NCBI GenBank assembly: GCA_013368375.1
Contig: JAACJP010000015.1
Coordinates: 62,001 to 126,000, forward strand
DNA length: 64,000 bases
Direction of reading: 5' to 3'
Source: Tricholomella constricta
Lineage: Eukaryota; Basidiomycota; Agaricomycetes; Agaricales; Lyophyllaceae
Shown here piece by piece: positions 48,498 through 60,283 of this stretch (position 1 is its first letter; each line of letters starts with the position of its first letter). The notes beneath the pieces were generated by a model. It made no database searches, was not told where the DNA came from, and saw nothing but the letters and a program-made list of their open reading frames with translations. The position numbers and the translations under genes were made by a program.

Positions 48498-51400
48498 TCA
48501 CTGGAACTCAGGGCGAAGCGCATCGTAGGTCGGGCAGAGGTCACTGGTCGAATAGCATCAGACATTGTACGCGCCGGATTGATGATTCACTCACAGCCAG
48601 TCCTGGGGAGTAATCTGGGCCTGTGGGCCCTCAACGTTCTCGGCAGGCGCCTCTCCGAACACGACAGCCAAGCCAACTTCCAAGTGCCAGTCGATGTGGC
48701 TAAAGTTTCGTGAATAAAGGGGGTGATGTAATAGCCTGTCGTATTATACTCACCAGTGCAAGAACCAAGCGCCTGGGTTGTCCTACAAATGATCTTTAGA
48801 TAGGCGAACATGATTGCATCCAGATGCACATACGCTGAAGAATCGGAAGGTCATGTTTCCACCAGCGACTTAGAATGAGCGGCAATTAGACAATATGCAA
48901 GGTTTCTTCTGATATAGAACATACCAGCAGCTACATCTCGCCTTGGCGGGTTGACGAAGTTGAGTTCGTCAGCGTTAGAGGGGCGGACAAGGTCGAACGC
49001 GTGGCCGTGCACTTGAATATCGTGTCAGAAATCTTTTCAAGGTTCTCGTCCAAATTTACGCACAGTGGAAGGGATGGACTGGATAGGTTTAAGATCAGCG
49101 ATGAATGCTTGTCGACATCATAAGTGAACTCACATCCTGTTCCTGGGATCGATATTTCTATGAGCTTGTTGGGCGGCAAGATGAAAACCTTTCCGCATGT
49201 CTTTAGCGCAATCTAGAATCTACTGAGAGGATGAAAGCCTACTTGTTCCTGGAATTAGGTTAGCCTTGTGTGCCAATGTTTTGAACGATCTGATCTTACC
49301 GAGGGTATGAGATCTTGAGGAGTTTTGGCACCACTGAGAAGTTGAAGCAAAACGGGCAGAGGAGGCGAAAGGTACGAGATGCCGTTGATATCGAAGAAAG
49401 GTGGGTTCGGCTTTGTGTAGCAAAATCAATATGCTTATAATTTTGCAAATATAGAAAAATTCTCACCTGACCAATGTTGAGCGTGATTGCAACGTCCGCG
49501 GGTCCACTTCCGAGCTATGAGCGAGAGCGATAAGGGGTAACTCGGGACAAATCAAATGGATTGATTCTTACCTTTCCAGGCTCCTCAATGGGCTGTAGTT
49601 ACGGGGTATCAGCAAACTGATGGGCCGAGGTTGGTAAATGGATCCGACAAGAACTCACATGCATGTCGCCTTCAATAAGTTTATGACCGGGAGTATTGAC
49701 AGTAGTAGGCTCAACAGCGGGTGCCCCTTTGTAGCGGAGGACTGCAAGGGTAAGGTCGGGGTTGTCTATGGCGCGCATATCAGTACAACGCCTTCATGGT
49801 GATGCAGTTAAATCACAGTTGGGGTTTCCAGCCGGGTCTCCTCCAGTGGGGCTAGAAAGAGGGCATCAGGGACATTCTCTGCTGAAGGGAAATTATAACA
49901 TACAAGGCGCGGATCCAATAATTACCAACAGTTTGATTGGCGTTAAGAATGAAGGAAACACGTTGGGCTTGGGAAAGCAATCAAGCTAACTTCAGAGTTC
50001 CAAAAGAAACTTGCTTACCTGCAAAGATATCGAAATTTTGAGCCGGGACCGGATTGTGCTCGATGCCGTCGAACTCCATGATATCTTATAAGTTTTAGTC
50101 AGGCAGAATCTTTTTACGATGAGAAATAGAGTACCCATGTTGTGACCGTCAACGGAGAAAGTGAAGAAAGGCCGACAGGATAAGGAGAAAACGCGGAACC
50201 TGTCATGGAGCCTGGTTATATCGCGAAGCGATGAATAGGCAAACTGTCTCACCTGTAGCGCTTTCCTTGTTCAACATTCACAACAGAATAGGGGACGAGG
50301 GGCCCTCCGTTGTAACGGCCAGCACCGTTAATCAAACAGGAATCAGGGATGCTAACGGCGAGGCATGGGCTCAGGCATAGCGATGTGAGGTTGTTGGAAA
50401 CTTACGGGAAAGCGCCTGATTGGATAAACTGTTTCTGAACTTCGGGAGCAAACTCATGATACCTGAATTCTGGTTAATGCTGATGTTCATGAGACACAGC
50501 AACAATTCATACCAGTCGGAAAGGGTGATGATAGTGCTCGCTGGTATGCAAGGTGAGCTTCATAACACCATTTCTTGAATCAAAGCACTCACCATCATCA
50601 ACATCATACAGGTGCCCCAAGGGATCCTGGGGATCTACGAGCCAATCAGTAACACGAACCAACGCGCGGGAAACGATATTTACCGTAAACAGGAATTGCT
50701 CCTCGCAAACCGTCACAATACTGTGTGGAAAGGTGGGAGTGATACCTGCGATGGCGGCGTGAGATCAAAGCAACGTTGCAAAAGCATGACTGCATTACCA
50801 GAAATTCCCAGTTTGACCAGCTGTATCAAAGTCATCTGGAGAGATGGTCAGCGGGAACATAGTAGACCATGCACTAAATTTCTTTACAAAGGAAAGTCGA
50901 GTTACTATAGCATGAGAAAGTCAGAAGATTGATGGGTGCAATGAATTCAGAGGGCTCCTTACGGGGCGATAGGGCACTGTTTTTGTGTGAATATTGATGA
51001 GGAATGTCATGCGGGTTTGTCAAATTATCCGCACCTGGTTCACAAACCTTTCGGACAAATCAGCACACCACCAACGACACATTGCAATGCAAGTACTCAC
51101 GAGGGCCCGTCCATCCCGGAGGTTCGAGCTTGGAAGAAACCATGCCAATGCTAGGTAATCCAGCGTTGGCAGAGCTCAGATGTACGAGAATCATCACGTA
51201 CGATAGAAGTGCTTCGCCGCATACCAGGACTGGTCAATTTGTTGTTGGTCCTGATCTAGAATAGTTTGTGAAGTTACAGAGATGGGCCTAGCAACGTGTG
51301 GAATATTTGATTACCTGTAAGCGATCGCCCTTGTTTGCAACGACAGCTAAACAGTGCCAATGTTTAGTGATATTTGAATAGTTAGATGCCTTTACGACGG

Positions 51401-51615
51401 CGTACCGGTGCCTGGATAGATTCCGTTGACTGTGACGGCACTAGATACGCTTTCAGTGACCAGAGAAGACAACAACAAAGAGGCGCTACGCACTCTCGAG
51501 TGAACCCATCGGGGGCGATCTTAGCGTTGATAATATCGAAGTTATATACCCTGGTGATTGCGAGGGTCGCTGGAAGAATGGCGAGAGCCAGGAAATTGAC
51601 GAACAACCGCACCAT
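48498..51615 (-). CDS. Laccase (multicopper oxidase), 29 exons
   Basis: Secreted phenol oxidase reducing O2 to water. I reconstructed 29 exons: 51615-51494, 51440-51406, 51346-51315, 51255-51202, 51150-51101, 51047-51035, 50976-50963, 50904-50888, 50835-50799, 50745-50684, 50634-50593, 50540-50513, 50462-50406, 50351-50253, 50199-50135, 50084-50019, 49967-49904, 49851-49817, 49765-49659, 49592-49572, 49514-49467, 49410-49300, 49200-49134, 49078-49064, 49011-48925, 48868-48834, 48782-48754, 48699-48595, 48543-48498. Total 1563 nt, exactly 520 codons plus stop; all introns are GT-AG. Signal peptide: about residues 1-19. All four copper motifs are intact: HWHG, WYHSH, HPFHLHGH, HCHIDWHLEVGL. Leu at the axial position suggests class 2, medium redox potential. 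The C-terminus LCPTYDALRPEFQ is typical. The exon 23 acceptor could be 12 nt further in (49188). It looks functional. Confidence 0.93.
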
Positions 51616-53311
51616 CTTGGACTGAGGGGGAGTGAGGAAATAAGCCTCATCTTCTCAGCCTTTAAAGGACTCGCTTTCAACTTCCAAGAAAAGCCAACAA
51701 GTTTACCGGGAGGCATTTTCCACGGCGAGCCTTGTGTCCACGACGGTCGCCGACTGCCATGGAACGAATAGTCGCAGTTGCAGAGGCAATATTTCATGAA
51801 ACTCACAGAGATCCAAGTGGTAAGGAGGCCCGAGCCTATGAAGAAGCCGACATTGCATGTACATGAATACGACAGGGTGCATGACCGCAGGGTTTGGCGT
51901 ACAAGCATTCCCAACCAAATTCAGTACCCATTGCGCTAGCACGGCAAACTGGGCCACGCGGTACTGCCGAACTCTTACCCGACTTCCGTCCATTTAGTAG
52001 AACAACTGGATCGATATCTCACCTTCTGGCATGAGAATATTGATTGCGCTCTGCAGCGACAGTCGGGTTAGCGGCCTTACTAGTAGTGTGAATTTCGCTA
52101 GAGTCTTTCACTGTGGTCGTGAAGATTATGTTTCGCGAGTTACCAGGAGTAGTTTTGGAGCCAAGGAGCTTGAGCGCCTTTGTCGAGAGTGGGAAGGTTT
52201 GCAACGACAACCATGGCGCATCTTTTGTCGGCAGATTTCATGCTGAATGGAGGAAATATACAGTTTGTAATTCGTCATGTTTGGTTTGTACCAGATCAGA
52301 ATCGATATTGAGAGAGCCCAAGTCTCGACACCGCAAGCTTAGAACCGTGCAGTCAAGCTGAGAGAACGAAAGATAGAAATCAAAGACAATAATGATCGGT
52401 CTCCTTCCGGAGGCACCTAGAGGTACTTACTGGGATTTCATGAGCTGCCGCTCTCTATCCGTGCGCACATGAACGCACGACGCGCCGCCGATTTGTCCTG
52501 TTTTGAACGCGCACGACGGTCAGAATAGCCGTACACAGGTCCGTTGTCATAAAAGAGTTACCGGTACCGGGTGATGATGCAGGGGCGATTAGACCTGGGC
52601 GTCGACCCCGGTTCCGTGAGCAGTTGATCTCTACCCGGAGCGCACATGAGCGCACGGCTGTCAGGTACACATAAATACTGACGCAGGTCCGTTAAAACAG
52701 AGAAGTTGTACCGACACCGCGTGAGGATGCCCGGGCGACCTTGAAATGGGGTATGGGCGTCGGCGATCAGTAGTTGATATATGTCCGGAGCGCACATGAA
52801 CGCACGACGCGACGCCGATTTGTCGTTCACGACGCTGGCACGAGTCGCGTGAGGACAAAGCTCACACTATCTCGGCGATGGAAAGGAAAGACTTCAATAG
52901 AGCGGAGGTTGAATTCGAACTTGGACAAGTCGTTCACCTCTCATCTATCTCACTTTGCGAATACAACAGAAAAGTTCCACGACGTTCACGGGTACAGCGC
53001 CATGAGTATGGGAGCGTCTAGCACAAGGCTGCAAATGCGCCGTGTTCTCTAGGCGAACTTGGCTTCAAAATACCACGATCCACGCATTTTCTTGCCTCCT
53101 TTCTTCAATCGCATGAAGTATGATTGGGCCTCCCAGCCTTTGTATTCCGGAATGTTGCTCCCAGCGTACTACGTAGCCTGCCGTGGCACCGCCGCAGAAT
53201 TTTCTCAAGCCTCCCAGAGCGTCCTTTAGAAGGCTGTTTTGCTGTTCCCGGAAACTTCGACTTTGTCACCTCCTTTTGCCTTGTCTAGTCAAGAGAGCCT
53301 CTCTGCATAGC
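51616..53311. promoter_or_regulatory. Shared upstream region of the laccase (-) and secreted-protein gene (+)
   Basis: 1.7 kb between two divergent genes, with no convincing coding region. It contains the tandem repeat at 52450-52860. I see no assignable TATA or regulatory motif for either gene. Confidence 0.55.
52450..52860. repeat. Degenerate tandem repeat, three units
   Basis: Units starting near 52462, 52638 and 52790 share gcgcacatga(a/g)cgcacg followed by gccgatttgtc or a diverged version, and caggtccgtt(g/a) further in. The spacing is about 155-180 bp. It lies between the two host genes. Confidence 0.65.
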
Positions 53312-54120
53312 ATGATTGCCTTCCGCGCACTTGCTGTCCTCGCCGCCGTTGCAGGCGCCCTCGCCAACCCCCTCCAGGCGCGGCAGGCAACCAATACCAA
53401 TGCCGCTATCCACAACATCGTTAGCGAGCTCGACATGCAGGTCCACATCAACATTCCTAATATCCGTAAGCTCCTTTCAGCACCAGCCACACAGTAGACC
53501 ATCCTCATCCTCATATTATCCTTGTTACCTTTTTATTCGTCCCGATGCAGTGAGGATGCAGGCGGACCACACCGCCACAGACAGCACCATCGGCTTTGAG
53601 GTCAATCAGCTCATCACCGCGTTCAACAGGGCCCAGAGCGGGCTCCAAAACACCGCCGTCAGCAGCGGCTCCACCACCAAGATGCCCACCAACGACGACA
53701 TCAGCATTGTTTTCGGCGACGTCATGCAGTCAGTACCCCGTCCCTACCCGTCCTTCCTTCCCTACCCTTTCCAGATCTCTGTAGAACACTGACTCACCGG
53801 GCCCTGCCACTTCCAGGCTTGTGGCCACTGGACTTTCGGGCCTGACCCCCGCCGCTGTCCCCTCAATCACGACCATCATCGCCCGCCTTGACCCCACCGT
53901 CTCAGCTGCGGCCCACCAGCTCAATACGACCCTCCCTGGATCCATATACTACGTACACACCCTGTACGCCGTGCTTGATTCATTTATTATTGAGTGACGC
54001 TGACTGCTGTGTCCCACGCTCCCTTCCTCGCTGCTGCTAATCTATAGGATGCTCGATGCACAGCAGTTCCTCGTCAAGGAGGGAACGTGGTCGTCGACCC
54101 TCGCTGCACTCGGCTTCTGA
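53312..54120 (+). CDS. Small secreted protein, possibly HsbA-like, 4 exons
   Basis: Exons 53312-53465, 53551-53728, 53817-53963 and 54048-54120 (552 nt, 183 aa plus stop) join in frame with GT-AG introns (GTAAGC...GATGCAG, GTCAGT...TTCCAG, GTACGC...CTATAG). The N-terminus MIAFRALAVLAAVAGALA is a signal peptide, followed by NPLQARQ, which includes a possible Arg-type processing site. The mature protein is helical-looking, with spaced Leu/Ile/Val, no cysteine pattern and no membrane segment (VNQLITAFNRAQSGL, VPSITTIIARLDPTV). Size, secretion and helix pattern recall fungal hydrophobic-surface-binding (HsbA/cell-wall mannoprotein) proteins. That family call is tentative; the gene structure is firmer. 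Confidence 0.7.
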
Positions 54121-54412
54121 GTGCTTCGTCCCTCATTGTGTACCTCCCCCCCCCCCCCGTGTCCACCCTGTTATATAAACAAAGAGAGTGTGTGATTCGT
54201 GTGTTGCAAGGTCATGTAGTGAATTGGATATGCTGTTCTTCAGAATGAGGGAGATTTCCCCCCACTTGAGTGTATCTAAAATTGTCATCGTTTTCACGCA
54301 AGAAATGCGTCCGGTTCATAAATGAATGGTTTGGTTGAGGACAGTCTATGTAAATTGTAAAATGTAGAGGAGTGTGGTAAGGATGGTGTGTAGACCTCTG
54401 ATCATATGTTGG
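54121..54412. other. Downstream region with poly-C run
   Basis: Non-coding 3' flank. A run of about 15 C residues lies near 54147-54161. No further feature before the copia LTR. Confidence 0.6.
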
Positions 54413-54555
54413 TGATGGTCCGGTAGTCTAGATCACAGGAACACGGAATCCTCAGCGTATGAAAGAGTAAACAGCTGAGGATGAGAACGCGACGACGTGG
54501 AAGTATATCGAATGATCATGTGACCGTGTGTATGAAAGCGATGAGAGAAATGGGA
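54413..54555 (-). repeat. Copia 3' LTR, truncated at its inner end
   Basis: Matches 60128-60270 closely, but the terminal ctaagtcccaaca of the complete copy is missing where RT-coding sequence is fused directly. Confidence 0.9.
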
Positions 54556-57002
54556 AATTGTATTCCAACGAGTAGTCGAGAGTTCCGACGAGATAACGGA
54601 GTACGCCTTTAGCCGCGAGCAGGTGAGCACGAGTAGGGGACGAATTGAATTGCCCGAGTGCCATGGCGGTATATGCGAGGTCCGGTCGTGTGCAGAGAGC
54701 GAGGTACAGTATGGAACCAACTAGGCGCAAGGGGGTCCCGGCAACGTGATCCGACACCCGAGGTGGGTAGGTAGGTTCGGCCGTCAGGCCAAGATTTTTT
54801 TTTTGACCTCCAAAAATTTGACCAAATTATTGGTAGAATAGGCCGTAACGGGTTATCCGTGAGCGTTAGCAGAAAAATTGAACAAGACAGCCCCACAATG
54901 ACTTGTTCATCCCAACCTACAAGAGAGAAAGAACTTGGACCTGCGAGTCATGCGCATCATCGGGGGCAGTATGAGGCATGAAAAGACGATGAAGTAGTAA
55001 TGGGACTCGAAGTTGACGGCAAGACTGTGATTGGAGACGCGTGGATGTCACGTGCACCTTCCTTATATAGTAATAGAGGTAGGTAGGTCCAGACAATGTG
55101 TTCAACTAGAAAAATCCGACCCTAGGTGTATTTTTTCGTTGCCGGGACCCCCTTGACTAGGCGTTGAAAATGAACCGTAATTTCTTCGTCGGGAACTTCA
55201 GGGAGAGCGTTCGCAGGTGCAGGAGGTAGAGTGGACAATTTCTTCGGAAGTGGAATAGAGGCGGGATGTGCGGAGGAGAGGTGATATTGTGCGAGTAAGT
55301 CCACGACGAACGATTTTTTTTTCTGCGATAGCCAGAGTTTGCGGTTGGGAAGGTCACGAACTATGCGGATCCCGAGATAAAGCGAAGCAGCACCCAGATC
55401 GACCACCTTGAAGGACTTGTTCATCTCTGAGAGGATCCAGCGGTAGAGAGGTTCTGAGTTAGTGGCGACAAGGCCATCATCGACGTGTACGGGAATGATA
55501 ACAAGAAGGGGTTGATTGTCGGGGGGCATCGGAATAGATGGATCCGGAGGAGTGTCGAAACGAGCATAAAACACCGCGTGGTCAACGTCGCATCTAATCA
55601 AACCGATAGATTCTAGGACACGACGAAGAAGAGCATACCATTCGTGCGAAGACTGTTTCAAGCCATAGATCGCACGAATACAGAGGTATACTAGAGAAGG
55701 GTTTGCTTCAGGGAAGCCCGGAATCTGTTTGCAGTAGAGGATATGGGACAGGAGAGCATTAAGAAATGCGGTCTTGACATCGAATGTGAAGAGTTGGAGA
55801 CCATTTTTGGCGGCGAATGCAAAAACGATCCGAATGCTCGTGAGTTTCGCAACAAGAGAGTACGTGTCCCCATAATCTTCAGGACGTTGAGCGAAGCCAC
55901 GAGCGACAAGACGAGCTTTTTCTAGACCGCGAATGATAGACCCTTCAGGATGGTGCTTGAAATCATATACCCAGCGGAGACCGATCGGTTTACGGCCGGG
56001 GGGTAGAGTACAAGGTTTGAAGACGCCAAGGCTCATCAGACTATCGTACTCGCGCTGCATGGCCGCACACCATACATCCGCATCCGGGCAACTGATCGCT
56101 TCGGCGAAGCTTGCGGGAGGTTCGTCAGGATTGAAGGGACGAATAGATTTCCAGCGAAGAGATTCGGGATAAGTCGAGTAAGCTTTAAAGTCGGCTAGGG
56201 CATCTGATTCCAAAGACGTGAAGTCGGAGGGGACGGATGTAAAAGCGTCAGTGGACAACAAAGAGATGAAGTCCTTCATAGCAGCAGCTGAGTGTAAGGC
56301 GGTAGCAACCCCAGAATGGGCAGAGTCTGGAAGGACACGTGTAGCATGGTTTGCACGGAGACAAGCTAGATTCTCATCTCGAAGACGAATCGAGGCCGCA
56401 TAGTCCTTACCACGATCTGTAAGAGCGCCATCACGACGAGGTCGCAATATTGCAAGAGGAGGTTCCGGAGGATCCAAGGAAACGAGTGGAGAAGCAGAAG
56501 ACGAGGACGAGGGAGGTAGATGAGGTGGCGAAGGCAAAGAGGGAGGGGACACGATAAGGTTGTGGGGTCGGAGTGAACCACAAACGTTCTCGTTAAAAGA
56601 TAACATCACGAGAGAAGGTGTACTGCCCGTTGAGGTCGCGTGTGCGCCATCCAATATGGTTGTCTTCATACCCAACAAATATGGCTTCAAATCGTCGAGG
56701 ACCGCCTTTAACCCGAAGTTCCGGAGGAATTGCCACAAAGCATTGACAACCCCATACTCGAAGGTGGGACAGATCAGGTTTGCGTTTCTCCATGACCTCG
56801 AAGGGAGTGAGGGGAGCGTCAAGAGTGGAGGTAGGAAGGCGATTTCGAAGATATTGGGAAGTAAGGATCGCATCACCGAGAAAGGAGGGAGGAAGTCCCG
56901 AATCAGCGAGAAGGGTCTGAGCCGAGTCCTGAAGGGTTCTGAGGTAGCGTTCGGCCTTTCCGTTCTGTGCGTGGGCGTAAGCAGCGGTGATTTGATGTTC
57001 AA
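54556..57002 (-). pseudogene. Copia reverse transcriptase (frameshifted, MITE-interrupted, RNase H deleted)
   Basis: RT of the Ty1/copia type: RWVYDFKHHPEG, GFAQRPEDYGDTYS, DVKTAFLNA, IYGLKQSSHEW and the catalytic VDD (VHVDDGLV, near 55480). After ITVHFQRLV the MITE at 54728-55155 intervenes; the sequence resumes as GSILYLALCTRPDLAY and stops being RT-like at LDYSLEYN, where LTR sequence begins. So RNase H (expected some 120 more residues) is gone. Upstream, one extra T in a T-run near 56600 separates this frame from the gag-integrase frame. Confidence 0.88.
54728..55155. mobile_element. hAT-like MITE 2
   Basis: 428 bp with perfect 19-bp inverted ends CAAGGGGGTCCCGGCAACG. It is flanked by the 8-bp duplication actaggcg (54720-54727 and 55156-55163). 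Excision restores the copia RT codons FQRLVGSILY. It shares the CAAGGG start and the inner motif acctagggtcg with MITE 1 at 17663-18168. No coding capacity. Confidence 0.92.
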
Positions 57003-59980
57003 TCCCTTTTAAAACGAAATGTTCCTTCAATGCGCCACCAACAAATTCACCGGCACCGTCGGAGCGAACAGCTTTCACCAGAAGGCCCGACTTTAACTCC
57101 CAGTTCGCCTCCGTCTCCTTGTAGTGGGCAACAGCAGCGTCTTTATGGACAAGGAGGCGAGTACTGGCGTAATTGGAGTAATCGTCCAGGATCGTATGGA
57201 AGAAAGTGTGTCCTTGAGGAGTCTGTACGGGGAACGGACCGCAAGTATCCATATGAAGAAGAGCGAGGACGGCAGTGGCGCGACGAGCGAAATGCTCATA
57301 TGGACGCTGAGGTTGCTTTCCGATTAGGCAGGGAATGCAGTGGGAGTCCGAGAAAGCTCCTCTATACTCGAGACCAGTAGCATATGGTTTGGTTAATACG
57401 GCGCGGGTAGCATCCGATCCAAGGTGACCAAGGCGACGATGCCATAAATCAGGAGAGGCGACGACATGAGGAAATCGAAGATCGGTACCTTGGAGAGCGA
57501 CCGCCGGTAGAACCACCGCATCAGCGAGATCAAGAGAGGGGCATGACGAAGGTGGACGGATGAAATTGCAGGAGAGGAATGACAGACGACGAATAACCGT
57601 CGCATCGAGAACATGTCCCGAGGAGCGAGTCGTCGAGGCAGGAAAATGAATCGTCGTCGAGTTTTGTTCGAAGCTAAGACGAGTGCCGAGTTCAGTCATA
57701 CAACCAACAGATAAAAGGTTGATGGGGGCGCTCGGAGCGTGAAGACATTCTCGGAGACGATAGATTACTTCCTTGTCATTCAGGATAGTCTTGAAACGGA
57801 CTTCGCCTTTGCCCAGAGTCTGTAGGACACCACAGTTCGCAGTACCAACAGTGACCGCTTGCGAAGGATCGTACGACCAGAAAAACTCCCGATCCCGGAT
57901 GATGTGAACCGTACAGCCAGAGTCCAAGATAGAGTTGAATCGAGATGAGAAGGAGAGGAGGGCCGTCGAGTCAGTAGCATATACGAAGTCGGTATACGGT
58001 GGCAACGACGGAGATTCGACGGTAGTTGGAAGCGGCTCAGGGTAGCACTCAGTGTATAGGTCAATCAAATCGATTGCGGTCTCTTCGGCGGTTTCTACAA
58101 TAGGCAACAGGGGACGGGCGGTATCTGATGTGGTAGTAACGAGGGCAGTGGGGCGATTCGCGGCTTTCTGAGCGAGAAAGCGGTCCTTTCCTCCTTCATC
58201 ACCACCTCCAGGCTTCCAACAGTTGGGCGCGAGATGGCCGTACGATCCGCAATTGTCACATATAGGGCGATCGGACGAGGTTGGCGTGGAGTTTGGTGAG
58301 GAAGCAGTGGTAGAGGCAGAGGGTAAGGCAGTGGTCGCAAGAGAAGCGGCAGGCTGAGGACGGCGGCTAGCAGGGTGGGCGATGGCCAAGCGACGAAGAT
58401 CCATGTCAATCTTGAGGACTTCGTTCGCAAGAAAATCGAAGGACAGAGTACGGTCGGATTCAGGACGGTCAATATCGGCGCGAACTTCAGCTCGAAGACC
58501 ATCGAAAGCCGACAGAGGAGGAAGACCGTCAATGAACTTTTGAACCTGCTCGCAATAAGAGAAAGGCCAGCGCGTGTTTTGAGTCTGCATAAAGGCTTGT
58601 TGCCAAGAAGTGACATAAGGGGCAATACCTGCCATCGAGTTCGCTTTGCGGGACAGAGTTTGCGTCTTGATCAAATCTGCAGCGGCTGCGTTTCCGACGC
58701 CATACTTCTCGCGGAGAATTTGGAGAAGGCTACGAGAAGTCGAAATGCGATGACCGTAAGCATCACGTTTCTCAAGGGGAATAAGGCGACGAGGGATGGG
58801 ACCGAGTCGGCTAGTAATGACATGGGATACGACGTCGTCCAAACGCCACCAAGCCTGATAAGCCTCAAGTTCCGGAGAGCCGACAAGGTGTACCGCAAAG
58901 TCGATAAAGGGAGGAAAAGTGGGAACCGAAGCAGGGTCCGGGTACGCGCCGGGGAGGGGGTCAGGAGCAACGAATGCCCAAAGCCCGGTATGCTCGATAG
59001 TACCTTGGACACCCGAATACCAGTCTGGCCAGTCATCAGCCCTGGAGAGTAAGGTAATATGGGTGGTAGTAGGTAGCTTGGTTTCTGTAAAGGTATAAGA
59101 AAGCGAAGGGGTGGGAGAAGGTACCAGAGAACGAGGAACCGGAGAAGGTTGAGGAACGGGAGACCGAGTTATCGAAGGAGCACGAGAAGGAACAGAGCGA
59201 GAGGTGGACGAAGTTGTACGACTCGAAATACGAGAATAAGCAGAAGAATGAGGAGAAGGATAAAATAGTGGAGTGCGTGGATGATTACTAGGTGAAGGAG
59301 GGGGAGGTAGGTTAGGTAAATTTGGTGGATATTGAGGTTGAGCAGCCAAAGGAGTATTCAGACGAACAAAAGTAGTAGGTAGGACAGGAGTATGGGACGA
59401 AGAAAGAGGAGTACGGCGTAGAAGCAGAGGAGTAGGGATAGCATGAGAAGCAGACGTACGTGAAGGAGAAGCATGGGGAGGAGGATGAATAGAACGAGGA
59501 GAAGAAAGCGATGCAGGACGAGTTGGAGGTCTAGTCATTGGGTCGGGTAACGTAGAAATCTGGGGAATGGGGAATTGATGCGAAGGGGGTACCGGAGCAG
59601 AAGAACAGTCATGGAAAGAGTGCATATATGTGGGTGTATTGTCCCTTGGGGCAGGAGAAGGGGTAGGGGGAGGATGATAAAAAGAAGTAGACTCGACTTG
59701 GGTAACAGGAATATGAGAAACATTGTCATAGGGCTTGCGAATGGGACGACGGGGAGCAAAAGAGCCAGGAACTGAGGAAGATCAAGCCAAAGTATGAGAC
59801 CAAGTAGTGGCCGGAACGGGTAAAGGGAAAACAACAGTAGGAGTACGTAGGGCGACAGGAGCAGGGACTGATGATGATGACTGCCTGGAAACGGAGCACC
59901 GGCTGAGCGATGCGACGGAGACTGCGTAGCACGAGACGGCGGAGGAGCTGACCCAGTCAGAGCGAACGGATCCGCCATAA
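56593..59980 (-). pseudogene. Copia gag-protease-integrase
   Basis: Long frame from 59625 (ATG) to 56593; a likelier true start is ATG near 59980 (MADPFALTG) in another frame, joined by a frameshift. A Ser/Pro-rich leader is followed by gag (YVTSWQQAFMQTQ, FIDGLPP), zinc knuckle CDNCGSYGHLAPNC near 58250, protease LDSGCTVHII near 57920, integrase zinc domain (HRRLGHLGSDATR ... CIPCLIGK) and core (HMDTCGPF, DDYSNY). The integrase C-terminus ends in FSRDVIF, where the frame stops one base from the RT frame. The domain order (integrase before RT) proves copia rather than gypsy. Confidence 0.88.
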
Positions 59981-60127
59981 TACACGACGGAGACGGAGGC
60001 AAAAAAAATCGGTGCCGATAGTCAGGGAGAGTGGTGAGGTACCAACAATGAACCTGATCTATCCGGATTGAGCTGCGCGAGGGACGAGATGCTGGTTCTA
60101 GATCCGGATTAGGCGGGGCCCATAACC

Positions 60128-60283
60128 TGATGGTCCGGTAGTCTAGATCACAGGAACACGGAATCCTCAGCGTATGAAAGAGTAAACAGCTGAGGATGAG
60201 AACGCGACGGCGTGGAAGTATATCGAATGATCATGTGACCGTGTGTATGAAGGCGATGAGAGAAATGGGACTAAGTCCCAACA
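60128..60283 (-). repeat. Copia 5' LTR
   Basis: 156 bp, in gene orientation TGTTGGGACTTAG...CCGGACCATCA. Followed downstream by ggttatgggccccgcc as the presumed primer-site region. Confidence 0.9.

Larger units (their letters stand above)
54413..60283 (-). mobile_element. Copia (Ty1-type) retrotransposon, internally deleted
   Basis: Minus-strand element with LTR copies at 60128-60283 (5', complete, 156 bp) and 54413-54555 (3', lacking its first 13 bp). The flanking target duplication is gttgg (54408-54412 and 60284-60288). Order: gag, protease, integrase, RT, as in copia. A deletion from the start of RNase H into the 3' LTR removed the RNase H domain and the PPT. A 1-nt frameshift in the integrase-RT linker and a MITE in RT add further damage. 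Confidence 0.92.

Noticed and set aside
49766..49816. In-frame TGA in the laccase, apparently a pseudogene mark
   Set aside because: A 51-nt GT-AG intron (GTGATT...CATAG) with a branch-like tactgat removes it and restores NPNYNPDLTLAVLRY.
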